Shown here piece by piece: positions 5,755-13,349 of a stretch of 21,643 bases of DNA. Location: the NCBI GenBank assembly GCA_900751695.1, contig CAADSS010000020.1:1-21643 (forward strand), read 5' to 3'. The notes under the pieces are model-generated. The model ran no database searches, was not told the DNA's origin, and worked only from the letters and a program-made list of their open reading frames with translations. Source of the DNA: an uncultured Collinsella sp. (GTDB taxonomy: Bacteria > Actinomycetota > Coriobacteriia > Coriobacteriales > Coriobacteriaceae). The first letter of the stretch is position 1. Each line of letters begins with the position of its first letter. The translations under genes were made by a program, and so were the position numbers.

Positions 5755-7830
5755 TTAACGCAGGTACGCCTTTGCGTTGCCCAGGCTGTAGGCAATCGTC
5801 GAGCCGTTGTGCAGCAGTGACGACGCCTGCGGGGTAATCGCGCCGGTAATGCCCAGTGCCAAGAGCGCTGAGTTGGTGAGCATCACCTTAGAATAGGAGC
5901 TCGTCAGACGGTCGATGAGACCCTGACTCATGCGGCGCAGGCGCACGATCGCGGCAAGATCCGTATCGGTCAGGATGATATCGGCGACCTCCTTGGCAAT
6001 GTCGCTTCCGCCGCCCATGGCCAACCCCACATCGGCCAAACCGAGCGCCGGCGAATCGTTGACGCCGTCGCCCACCATGGCAACGTGGCGCCCCTCGCCC
6101 TTAATGCGCTCCACATACGCGTACTTGTCCTCGGGCAGCAGCTCGGCCTTAAACTCGTCGACGCCCGCCTCTCGCGCAATGCGCTCGGCCGTGCGCTCGG
6201 AGTCGCCCGTGAGCATAACGACATGCTTGACGCCCAGCGCATGCAGGTCGGCGATTGCCTCGCGGACCCCGGGCTTGAGCGGGTCCTCGATACCGAGCAC
6301 GCCGACGACCTTTCCATCGACCGCCAGATACAGCGGCGACAGGCCCTGCATCTGGGACTCGATTTGCTCCTTAATGTCGGACTCGAGCTGCGCGCCCTCA
6401 TCCTCAAATACAAAGTGCGCGGAACCGATGATGGCGCGACGCCCTTCAATGGACGAAGCGATGCCGTGCGCCACGATGTATTCGACGGCGGCATGGCGCT
6501 CGCGGTGCTCGAGCCCGCGCTCGCGGGCGGCGTTGACCACGGCACGCGCCACCGGATGCGGAAAATGCTCCTCCAAGCAAGCGGAAAGGCGCAGGACCTC
6601 GTCCTCGCTCCAGCCATCGGTGGTGAGCACGCAGGCAAGACGCGGCTGTGCCTCGGTAAGCGTGCCAGTCTTATCAAACACAATGGTGTCGGCCTTGGCA
6701 AACGACTCAAAGTACTTCGCGCCCTTGACCATGACGCCCATCTTGGCAGCATCGCTCATAGCGGTCATGACGGCAACGGAACCCGTGAGCTTGAGTGCAC
6801 ACGAGTAGTCGACCATCAGCGCCGCCGAGGTCTTGATGAGGCTGCGGGTGGTAAGCGCAACCAGGCCCGCGAGCAGGAAGTTCCACGGGACGATCTTGTT
6901 GGCAAGGTCCTCCATGTGCGACTGGCCCTCGGACTTGAGCGAGTCGGCCGTCTGCACGAGCGAGACAATTGAGCGCAGTTTGGTTTGCGCCGTATTGGCG
7001 CGCACACGCACCAAGATGCTGCCGTCCTCCACGACGGTGCCGGCGAACACGTCGTCGCCCACGCTGCGCTCGACGGCAAGCGGCTCGCCGGTCAGGGTCG
7101 CCTGGTTGACCATGGCGCTCCCCTGCTCGACAACACCGTCGATGCAGATGGACATGCCGGTGCGCACGGCGACCAGATCGCCGGGCTCAAGCTCGGTCGC
7201 GGCAACGCCTACCTCGGTGTCGCCGACAACCTTTTGCGCCTTGTCGGGCACATCGAGCAGCGAGTTGATGAGCTCGTTTTCGCTCATGGCGCGGGTGTAG
7301 TCCTCGAGCAGCTCGCCCACGTTGAGCAGGAACATCGTCTGCCCCGCGGTGTCGACATCACGTTTGACAAACGAGATACCGATGGCCGAAGCGTCGAGCA
7401 CAGGAACGGTCAGGCGCGGCTGCGCGAGCTCACGGAGGGCGGCGCGCAAAAAGGTCATGTAACCGGCCACGACAAACACCGCACGCAGGGGCGTCGGCAA
7501 GAACCAGCGACGTGCGTAATGGGCACCGATAAGTGTGGCAAGATCCATAACGAGCTTGTGCTTGCGCGGCTCAAGCTGCATCACGTAACCCGTCTTTGCG
7601 TCGGCAATGGCCTGAGCGTCGAGCGCACCGACGGCGGCCAGCACGGCATCGCGACACGGCTCGTCATATTCGAGCGCTAACTGGCCAATACGGCCATATA
7701 CGCGCACCTTGTGCACGCCGTCGATATCGCCGTTGAGCTTAAGAAGTGCATCGAGATCGCTCTCTGGCACAGGACCCGCCAATTGAAGACGGGTCCTGCC
7801 GGGGATCTCGCTAATAATCGAGAATCTCAT
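5755..7830 (-). CDS. P1B-like heavy-metal P-type ATPase with an SCA membrane motif
   Basis: Membrane pump that should export a metal ion using ATP. The catalytic core is complete: actuator motif TGEPL near residue 244, phosphorylation motif DKTGTLT with Asp386, the P1B marker HP in HFPHPVARAV, and hinge GDGVND (587-592). The transmembrane metal-site motif is unusual: DYSCALKL with Cys344 replaces the common CPC, SPC or TPC. The N-terminal 80 residues look like a heavy-metal-associated fold that lacks the CxxC pair. At 691 residues it has normal length. It follows the DUF6110-like gene by 18 nt, with a weak ribosome binding site. The ion is not predictable from what I see. Confidence 0.9.
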   Translation of the reverse strand: MRFSIISEIPGRTRLQLAGPVPESDLDALLKLNGDIDGVHKVRVYGRIGQLALEYDEPCRDAVLAAVGALDAQAIADAKTGYVMQLEPRKHKLVMDLATLIGAHYARRWFLPTPLRAVFVVAGYMTFLRAALRELAQPRLTVPVLDASAIGISFVKRDVDTAGQTMFLLNVGELLEDYTRAMSENELINSLLDVPDKAQKVVGDTEVGVAATELEPGDLVAVRTGMSICIDGVVEQGSAMVNQATLTGEPLAVERSVGDDVFAGTVVEDGSILVRVRANTAQTKLRSIVSLVQTADSLKSEGQSHMEDLANKIVPWNFLLAGLVALTTRSLIKTSAALMVDYSCALKLTGSVAVMTAMSDAAKMGVMVKGAKYFESFAKADTIVFDKTGTLTEAQPRLACVLTTDGWSEDEVLRLSACLEEHFPHPVARAVVNAARERGLEHRERHAAVEYIVAHGIASSIEGRRAIIGSAHFVFEDEGAQLESDIKEQIESQMQGLSPLYLAVDGKVVGVLGIEDPLKPGVREAIADLHALGVKHVVMLTGDSERTAERIAREAGVDEFKAELLPEDKYAYVERIKGEGRHVAMVGDGVNDSPALGLADVGLAMGGGSDIAKEVADIILTDTDLAAIVRLRRMSQGLIDRLTSSYSKVMLTNSALLALGITGAITPQASSLLHNGSTIAYSLGNAKAYLR

Positions 7831-7848
7831 AGTTTGTGCCTGGGAGCG

Positions 7849-8094
7849 TTACTCGGCTGCCTCGTCAGCAGCGGCCTCGCTCTGGGTGATGTAAGCAGCC
7901 TCGGCAACCATGTCGTCGACATTAGCCTTGGCCTGCTCGACCATGTCCTGGTAGCCGTTCTTGATGCGCATGCCGCACGCGATACCCTGCACGCAGGCAT
8001 TCTTTACCGGAGCGCTGGTAAGCAGCTTGATGCCGGCCGTGCCAAGCAGAAAACCGCCACCGACAAGCAGGGTATTGAACGTCGACTTCTTCAT
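7849..8094 (-). CDS. Small DUF6110-like membrane protein
   Basis: An 81-residue protein with one N-terminal membrane or amphipathic segment (TLLVGGGFLLGTAGIKLL), then a helical charged tail with QDMVEQAKANVDDMVAEA. The LGTAGIK phrase and the position beside an SCA-type P-type ATPase fit the DUF6110 family as I remember it; this is recognition from memory, not a search. The ATG at 8094 is chosen over an upstream start at 8154 because GGGAG sits 7 nt before it. It is the first gene of the unit, so it may be an accessory or regulatory subunit of the pump. Confidence 0.78.
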   Translation of the reverse strand: MKKSTFNTLLVGGGFLLGTAGIKLLTSAPVKNACVQGIACGMRIKNGYQDMVEQAKANVDDMVAEAAYITQSEAAADEAAE

Positions 8095-8109
8095 GTTGCT
8101 TCTCCCTTT

Positions 8110-8167
8110 TGCCGCATTGGACGCGGCATGGTGCTTCAGCACCCGAGTAAACAAGTTTGCTCGAGCA
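8110..8167 (-). other. Structured 5' leader of the DUF6110/ATPase mRNA
   Basis: Several small dyads lie in a row: palindrome TGCTCGAGCA (8158-8167), AGYAAAC/GTTTRCT (about 8146-8161, which overlaps the palindrome), GGTGC-TGAA-GCACC (8130-8143), and TGCCGC/GCGGCA (8110-8128), the last ending just before the ribosome binding site. They could regulate translation. No known riboswitch class is recognised. Confidence 0.35.
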
Positions 8168-8202
8168 CGCTTTTGAAATATCTCAATTTTATCTAACTAT
8201 CT

Positions 8203-8222
8203 AGGTCAGCCATGGCTAACCT
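8203..8222 (-). promoter_or_regulatory. Operator-like dyad upstream of the DUF6110/ATPase unit
   Basis: AGGTCAGCCATGGCTAACCT is palindromic at 9 of 10 base pairs. The 16-bp core nearly equals the dyad at 11928-11945 before the ABC exporter. On the minus strand it sits between TTCAAA and TAGATA, a possible weak promoter with a long 19-bp spacer. The site lies about 109 nt before the DUF6110-like start. Confidence 0.55.
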
Positions 8223-8260
8223 TTTGAAAATTAACGATGCGGAGTAACCGATTGTCAATG

Positions 8261-8281
8261 TGAGAAAGGGACTGTCCCTTT
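8261..8281 (-). terminator. Weak terminator-like hairpin after the ABC exporter genes
   Basis: AAAGGGA/TCCCTTT forms a 7-bp stem with a 3-nt loop, starting 9 nt after the stop codon of the second exporter gene. Only TTTCTC follows on the minus strand, so it may be weak. Confidence 0.35.
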
Positions 8282-8289
8282 GCCCCTTC

Positions 8290-10047
8290 TTACAACTGCC
8301 AGGTAGCTGCTTCCTTTTGCAGCGCCACCATGCGGGCGAATTCTCCACCTGCCGCCTTGAGCTGCGCCGGAGTGCCCTGCTCGGCAACCACACCATCCTT
8401 GAGTACAACGATTTTGTCGGCATTTTCCACCGTACGCATACGGTGGGCGATCACGATAACCGTCTTGCCTGCGAGCAGGCGGGAAAGCGCCTGCTGCACC
8501 ACGGTCTCGTTCTCCACATCCAAACTCGCCGTCGCCTCGTCCAGCAACACGATAGGCGCGTTTTTGAGCAGCGCACGGGCGATAGAGATGCGCTGGCGCT
8601 CACCGCCGGACAGCTTGGAGCCGTTCTCGCCGATCATGGTGTCATAGCCCTGCGGCATGCGGCTCACAAACTCGTCGCAGTTGGCGGCACGCGCGGCAGC
8701 AAGCACTTCCTCATCGGTGGCATCGCGACGACCAAGACGGATGTTTCCCATCACCGTGTCGTCAAAGAGCAGCACGTCTTGGAACACAATGGCGTAGTCG
8801 CGCAGCAACACCTCGGGATCCACGCTCGCAACATCCACGCCGCCCACGGTGACCGTGCCTTCGGTGGCGTCCCAAAAGCGCGCGGCCAGGCGGCTCACCG
8901 TGGACTTACCGGAGCCCGAAGGACCGACCAGTGCCGTGACCTCGCCTTCCTTGGCGGTAAAGCTCACATCGGTAAGAACTTTCTCGCCGGCGCGGCCGTC
9001 CTCGCCCGCACCATAGCCAAATGCCACATGATCGAACACCACATCGTGGCCCACGGGCTCAAACTGCTCGCTGCCCCGCGCCACGGGCTCTTCCATGATG
9101 GAACGCATGCGCTTGGCCGACGACTCGGCGGCAAACAGCTCGGACATCAGCATCAGCGCCTGATCAAAGGGCGCATAGATGCGGCTCACCATAAGCAGGA
9201 AGGCAAACATCATCAAAAAGTCGGCCTGGCCGGAGGCGACCATCGCAGCGCCCGTGACCAACGTGGTGGCAATCCCCAGGCGCAGGATGGCAAAGGCGGA
9301 GTTGACCAAAAGCCCATTGGCGAGCTCGCCCTTGGTGGTCTCGCGCTCCTCGGCATCGATCACGGCGTTGAGCCCCTCAAGATAATGAGCCTCCTGGTTG
9401 GTGGCGCGGATCTCGCGCACGCAGTCGAGCGTCTCCTGGATCGCCTCGGTAACCTTGACCTTCTCGGCGCGCACGCGGTCGAACACCGGGGTCATGGGGC
9501 CGCGTGTTAGATACAGCACGGCAAAGGCCACGGGCACGCTCCAAAACGCCGCGATCGCCAGCTGCCAGCAAAAGAACAGCGACGCCACGAACACAATGGC
9601 GCTTGCGATGATGGCACCCCAAAGCTCTCCCAGCACGTGGCTGTAGGCGTGCTCCATGGCCTGGACGTCGCCCATGATGGTCTCGGTTAAATCGGCCAGA
9701 TCACGACGGCCAAAAAACGACAGCGGCAGCTTGCGCAAGCGCTCGGCAATCTCCATACGCTGCTTGCCGCACTCCTCGTAAAAGATGCAGTAGGTGTAGT
9801 AATACTGCTGCCAGTTAGAGGCAAAGAGCAACACGAAAAAGACCAGGAGGCCGCCCACAATCGGCAGGGCATCCGGCAGGTCGGCACCGGTGGCGAGATG
9901 TTCGACAAAACCGGCCATGACCAGGAACAATAAGCCCATGCCGGCCATGGTAATGAGATTAGTGAGCGTGGTCCAGAAAATGCCGCGTTTTACGCCGGCG
10001 ACGCCTTTATCGGATAGGAAATACTTCTTTTGGAATGAGGCGAACAT
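8290..10047 (-). CDS. ABC exporter subunit 2 (fused membrane and ATPase domains)
   Basis: Half-transporter of 585 residues: about six membrane helices in residues 20-300, then a nucleotide-binding domain. Walker A GPSGSGKST (375-383), Q-loop Gln423, signature LSGGE (479-483), Walker B ending DE (Glu504) and switch His535 are all intact. It starts immediately after the stop of the partner gene at 10048, with GAGG as ribosome binding site inside that gene's end. The pair should form a heterodimer in the cytoplasmic membrane. Pairs of this design with an AraC regulator resemble siderophore-system transporters (YbtPQ/IrtAB style), but no siderophore genes are visible here, so the substrate is open. 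Confidence 0.93.
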   Translation of the reverse strand: MFASFQKKYFLSDKGVAGVKRGIFWTTLTNLITMAGMGLLFLVMAGFVEHLATGADLPDALPIVGGLLVFFVLLFASNWQQYYYTYCIFYEECGKQRMEIAERLRKLPLSFFGRRDLADLTETIMGDVQAMEHAYSHVLGELWGAIIASAIVFVASLFFCWQLAIAAFWSVPVAFAVLYLTRGPMTPVFDRVRAEKVKVTEAIQETLDCVREIRATNQEAHYLEGLNAVIDAEERETTKGELANGLLVNSAFAILRLGIATTLVTGAAMVASGQADFLMMFAFLLMVSRIYAPFDQALMLMSELFAAESSAKRMRSIMEEPVARGSEQFEPVGHDVVFDHVAFGYGAGEDGRAGEKVLTDVSFTAKEGEVTALVGPSGSGKSTVSRLAARFWDATEGTVTVGGVDVASVDPEVLLRDYAIVFQDVLLFDDTVMGNIRLGRRDATDEEVLAAARAANCDEFVSRMPQGYDTMIGENGSKLSGGERQRISIARALLKNAPIVLLDEATASLDVENETVVQQALSRLLAGKTVIVIAHRMRTVENADKIVVLKDGVVAEQGTPAQLKAAGGEFARMVALQKEAATWQL

Positions 10048-11874
10048 TTAGGCCTCGCCTCCCTTCGTGACGGCGGCATCCGCGGTCGCTGCAGTGATTT
10101 TCCAGCTCGCGGCCTGTTCGTATTCAGCCCACATCTTGGCGTATAGACCCTTTTGGGACAGCAGCTCGGCATGGGTGCCAGTCTCCTGCACGCTACCTTG
10201 GTTGAGCACCACGATCTTGTCGGCCCCCACCACGGTCGAAAGCCGGTGCGCGATCATAATGACTGTGCGACCCGCCGCCAGTTTACTAAAGGCGCGCTGG
10301 ATGAGCGCCTCGTTCTCGGGGTCGGCAAAGGCTGTGGCCTCGTCGAGCACCACGATGGGCGCGTCCTTAAGGATTGCGCGGGCAAGCGCCACGCGCTGGA
10401 CCTCGCCGCCCGAAAGGTACGCCCCGCCGGCGCCGAGCATGGTGTCGATGCCCTGCGGGAGCTTGGCCACGATGTCGTCGCACTGAGCTGCGGAGAGGGC
10501 CGCACGCACTTCGTCGTCAGTGGCCGTGGGCTTGGAGGCACGCACGTTATCGGCAAGTGTTTGCCGGAACAGCTGGTTGGTCTGGAACACGAAGGCAACC
10601 TGGTCCATAAGCTCGTGCGGGTCCATGTCGCGAACGTCCACACCGCCTACGAGCACTCGACCCGAAGAAACATCCCAAAAACGCGGGATCAGGCTGGCGC
10701 AGGTTGACTTACCGCCGCCCGAGGGACCCACCAGGGCGAGGGTGCTACCCGCGGAAACGTTAAAGCTCACATGGCTAACGGCAGGTGCTTCGGCACCCTC
10801 GTACGTAAAGCTCACGTCCTCAAATCGCACGTCGCCGCCGGCAGGGTGCTTGGGTTGCGCGGGCACGGAGAGCCGCTTGGAATCCATGACGCTTCGAATT
10901 CGAGCCAGCGAATCGGCACTCATCTGAGAGGCCTCGCCCACAAACATGAGCTTGGTCATGGCCGTCGGCACCACGGCCGAAAATATCGCGTAAAACGTGA
11001 AGTTGGCCATAAAATGCGCGAAGTCCGTCTCGCCCGGCGCCAGCAGCAGCGCCACGGGCAACAGGAATGTCACAAGACCATTGAGCGCGGTAAGGTTGAG
11101 TACCTGCGGACCTCGGCAAAACGTGCCCGCATAGCTTTGTGCCATGTCGGCGTATTCGGCGATCGCGTCGTGGAACGCCTTAAAGGAATAGACCGTCTGC
11201 TGAAACACCTTGACCACGGGAATGCCGCGTACGTATTCGGTACCGGTCTTGTTCATCTTGACCAGCGCGCCCATGTAGGCCTTCATGAACTCGGCGCCCT
11301 TGCCGCTCATCATGGTGGCCATGGCGCCAAGCGAAACGGCGACCGAGATAAGGCATGCCGCGCCCAAGCGCCAATCGAGGGCGAAAAGCAGCACGAGCAG
11401 ACCTGCGACCATGGCGGTGGCGCCGGCGATATCGGGTAGCATGTGCGCGAGCAGTGTCTCGGTTGAGGCGGCGCATCCGTCTACGATACGGCGCAGCTCA
11501 CCGGTGGCGTGCGTGTCAAAGTAGCCGAGCGGCAGCTTAAGCAGATGCTCGCTCGTAGCCTTGCGGATATTGGACGCGCAACGAAACGCAGACAGGTGCG
11601 TGCACATGAGCCCCACGAAATAGATCACGATGCTCACCAGGGCAAAACCGACGGCCCACCAACCATACATCGCGATATCGGCGGCCTCGCTCCAGTTAGG
11701 TGCCACGGCGATCAGATCGCGCGCGACAAGCCAAATGCACACGAACGGGCCAAAGCTCAGCAGCTGCGAGAGCGCCGAGAGAGCCATGCCCAAATACGTT
11801 AGGAATTTGCGGTCGCCGGCATATGCAAGCAGCTCGCCGATACCGCCGCCTTCCCTTTTTGACCCCTTTGCCAT
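10048..11874 (-). CDS. ABC exporter subunit 1 (fused membrane and ATPase domains)
   Basis: Half-transporter of 608 residues with a membrane domain (about 25-310) and a nucleotide-binding domain. Walker A GPSGGGKST is at 383-391, Q-loop Gln431, signature LSGGE at 487-491, Walker B ending DE with Glu512, and His543; all catalytic residues are present, so both sites of the heterodimer could hydrolyse ATP. The phrase DEATAFADPENE is common in YbtPQ/IrtAB-like transporters. The ATG at 11874 (MAKGSK) is preferred because AGAAGGG lies 6 nt upstream; the frame extends to 11937, but that would include the operator dyad. First gene of the pair, divergent from the AraC regulator. Confidence 0.93.
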   Translation of the reverse strand: MAKGSKREGGGIGELLAYAGDRKFLTYLGMALSALSQLLSFGPFVCIWLVARDLIAVAPNWSEAADIAMYGWWAVGFALVSIVIYFVGLMCTHLSAFRCASNIRKATSEHLLKLPLGYFDTHATGELRRIVDGCAASTETLLAHMLPDIAGATAMVAGLLVLLFALDWRLGAACLISVAVSLGAMATMMSGKGAEFMKAYMGALVKMNKTGTEYVRGIPVVKVFQQTVYSFKAFHDAIAEYADMAQSYAGTFCRGPQVLNLTALNGLVTFLLPVALLLAPGETDFAHFMANFTFYAIFSAVVPTAMTKLMFVGEASQMSADSLARIRSVMDSKRLSVPAQPKHPAGGDVRFEDVSFTYEGAEAPAVSHVSFNVSAGSTLALVGPSGGGKSTCASLIPRFWDVSSGRVLVGGVDVRDMDPHELMDQVAFVFQTNQLFRQTLADNVRASKPTATDDEVRAALSAAQCDDIVAKLPQGIDTMLGAGGAYLSGGEVQRVALARAILKDAPIVVLDEATAFADPENEALIQRAFSKLAAGRTVIMIAHRLSTVVGADKIVVLNQGSVQETGTHAELLSQKGLYAKMWAEYEQAASWKITAATADAAVTKGGEA

Positions 11875-11893
11875 GAGATTCCCTTCTAACGGC

Positions 11894-11950
11894 TTGAGAG
11901 TTAACCGTAATGAACTTATCATTGATGTGTTAGCCATGGCTCACAATCAA
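11894..11950. promoter_or_regulatory. Divergent promoter region with operator-like dyad
   Basis: Plus strand: TTGAGA (11894-11899), 17 bp, TATCAT (11917-11922), a good promoter for the AraC gene. Minus strand: TTGATT (11945-11950) with a weak ATCAAT about 18 bp further on, a likely activator-dependent promoter for the exporter. The dyad TGTTAGCCATGGCTCACA (11928-11945) fills the spacer of the minus promoter and covers the start point of the plus one. Its core repeats at 8203-8222. Confidence 0.6.
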
Positions 11951-11988
11951 GCCAGGCGTGGACGTTTCTGCAAAGGAAAGGGACGCTT

Positions 11989-12993
11989 TTGCAAATACGG
12001 CGGGCAGCGACCGACATAACCGAGCTCTATGCGCCACAGTTTGAGCAGTTTGGCCTGGAGCTTACCGGCAAGGGCGCCGTCTTTACCGGCGAGGTGGCAA
12101 ACGATCGGGCGCACGGACGCGCATGGATCATGCCCCTCTCCCCTGCCTGCATCGTCATGGAGCATTACATTACCCCGACGCACGATATGTACCTGGCCGA
12201 ATACACACCCGAGCCGTACGCCTGCGTGAGCGAGGTCAGCGCACCCACGCTCATGTGCATGCCCGAAGCCGGCATAACGCCTGCGAACCTTAAACCCCTG
12301 CATGGACCGTGGCCAAACAATGCCGTGTGCAGCTTTATCCAAGATAACTGTGGCGAGGAGTTAAGCCCACTGTTTGCAGGGCGGCTCTATCACTCGCGCT
12401 CGGTGCTCTTTTTGCCTGGATATTTTGACGAACTGGAGCACCGCTATCCCACCGAGTTCGCAGGGGTCTTTGAGGCGTTTGCCGAGCCATGGCACGAGGA
12501 GGCGACGTCTGCCATCTGCCACACGTTGCGCAGGATTAACGAGGACCGCGCCCGCGCCGCAGGCGGACACGTCTATATGCAAGGCATCGTGGAGACCATG
12601 GTCGCGGAGCTCGCCTGTTCGCGCGCGGCCCACAAGCAGGCGCGGCGGGCGGCAGACACACGCGCCAGCATAACCATTGCCGAAGAAGCAACGGCGATGA
12701 TTGAGCGCGCGCTCGACAAAGGCAGACGTGTGGGTATCAACGAGGTAGCCGAGAGGCTCTACACAAGCCGCTCCAAGCTATGCGCCACCTTTAAGGCCCA
12801 AACCGGCGAGTCCCTGGGTGCCTACATTCGCAGACGCCGTATGGAGCGAGCACAGGACCTTTTGGCCGATAGCGCGCTCACGATAGCGCAGGTGGCAGAG
12901 CGTCTAGGCTACCCTCAGCAGGCCGCCTTCGCCCAAGCCTTCAAGCAACACACCGGCACCACCCCCACCACCTGGCGCTCCCAACATATATAA
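11989..12993 (+). CDS. AraC-family transcriptional regulator
   Basis: 334 residues. The C-terminal third is a typical AraC/XylS DNA-binding domain: first helix-turn-helix in INEVAERLYTSRSKLCATFK (about 250-269), second in TIAQVAERLGYPQQAAFAQ (about 298-316), ending HTGTTPTTW. The N-terminal 200 residues, probably ligand-sensing, are not recognised. The start is a TTG at 11989, taken because AAAGGAAAGGG ends 6 nt before it. It is divergent from the exporter genes and is the obvious candidate to control them through the dyad at 11928-11945, and perhaps the ATPase unit through 8203-8222. Confidence 0.9.
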   Translation: MQIRRAATDITELYAPQFEQFGLELTGKGAVFTGEVANDRAHGRAWIMPLSPACIVMEHYITPTHDMYLAEYTPEPYACVSEVSAPTLMCMPEAGITPANLKPLHGPWPNNAVCSFIQDNCGEELSPLFAGRLYHSRSVLFLPGYFDELEHRYPTEFAGVFEAFAEPWHEEATSAICHTLRRINEDRARAAGGHVYMQGIVETMVAELACSRAAHKQARRAADTRASITIAEEATAMIERALDKGRRVGINEVAERLYTSRSKLCATFKAQTGESLGAYIRRRRMERAQDLLADSALTIAQVAERLGYPQQAAFAQAFKQHTGTTPTTWRSQHI

Positions 12994-12995
12994 AG

Positions 12996-13117
12996 AATGA
13001 AGGCGCCAACGGCGCCCTCATTCACCAAATTCAATCCAGCCCACCTGACCCGAACGGCCGAGTCGTTGCAGAACCCGGGAGCCCCGGCAGGGCGGGTGCT
13101 TGCTCAAAATGAGTTCC
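12996..13117. repeat. Intergenic repeat, copy 1
   Basis: Begins 3 nt after the AraC stop codon with a hairpin (AATGA/TCATT and GGCGCC/GGCGCC, loop AAC, one mismatch), so it may also end that transcript. A 22-bp block at 13045-13066 recurs exactly at 13177-13198, and the ends share AAATGAGTTCC. Confidence 0.75.
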
Positions 13118-13126
13118 CTCCAAAAC

Positions 13127-13248
13127 AATGGGCGCGCCAACGGCGCGCCCATTCACTCTATTCCATTCAGCCCCGCCTGACCCGAACGGCCGAGTCGTCT
13201 GGCCAGGGAAGCCCCGAGTCGCCGGGGTGTTTGCTCCAAATGAGTTCC
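13127..13248. repeat. Intergenic repeat, copy 2
   Basis: Same layout as the copy at 12996, offset by about 131 bp. Its hairpin is a perfect 12-bp stem (AATGGGCGCGCC with GGCGCGCCCATT, loop AAC). Bases 13207-13241 recur inverted at 13303-13337 with two mismatches. Confidence 0.75.
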
Positions 13249-13251
13249 GCA

Positions 13252-13280
13252 TGCAAAGAAGGCCACTAAATGTGGCCTTC
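13252..13280 (-). terminator. Terminator of the gatCAB operon
   Basis: Perfect 9-bp stem GAAGGCCAC/GTGGCCTTC with a 5-nt loop, followed on the minus strand by TTTGCAT. It lies 70 nt past the gatB stop codon. The T-run is short. Confidence 0.6.
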
Positions 13281-13302
13281 GTCTTGCATAGGACTGTTTG
13301 AA

Positions 13303-13337
13303 ATTTGGAGGAAATACCCCGGCGACTCGGGGCTTCC
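13303..13337. repeat. Inverted partial copy of the intergenic repeat
   Basis: Matches 13207-13241 in inverse orientation at 33 of 35 positions; the 21 bp 13317-13337 are perfect. The two copies bracket the gatB terminator hairpin and could pair into a larger structure. Confidence 0.8.
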
Positions 13338-13349
13338 CCGGCCTCGCAG

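Noticed and set aside
8260..9510. 416-residue plus-strand frame opposite the second ABC subunit
   Set aside because: The opposite strand encodes a complete ABC half-transporter with all motifs; this frame has none.
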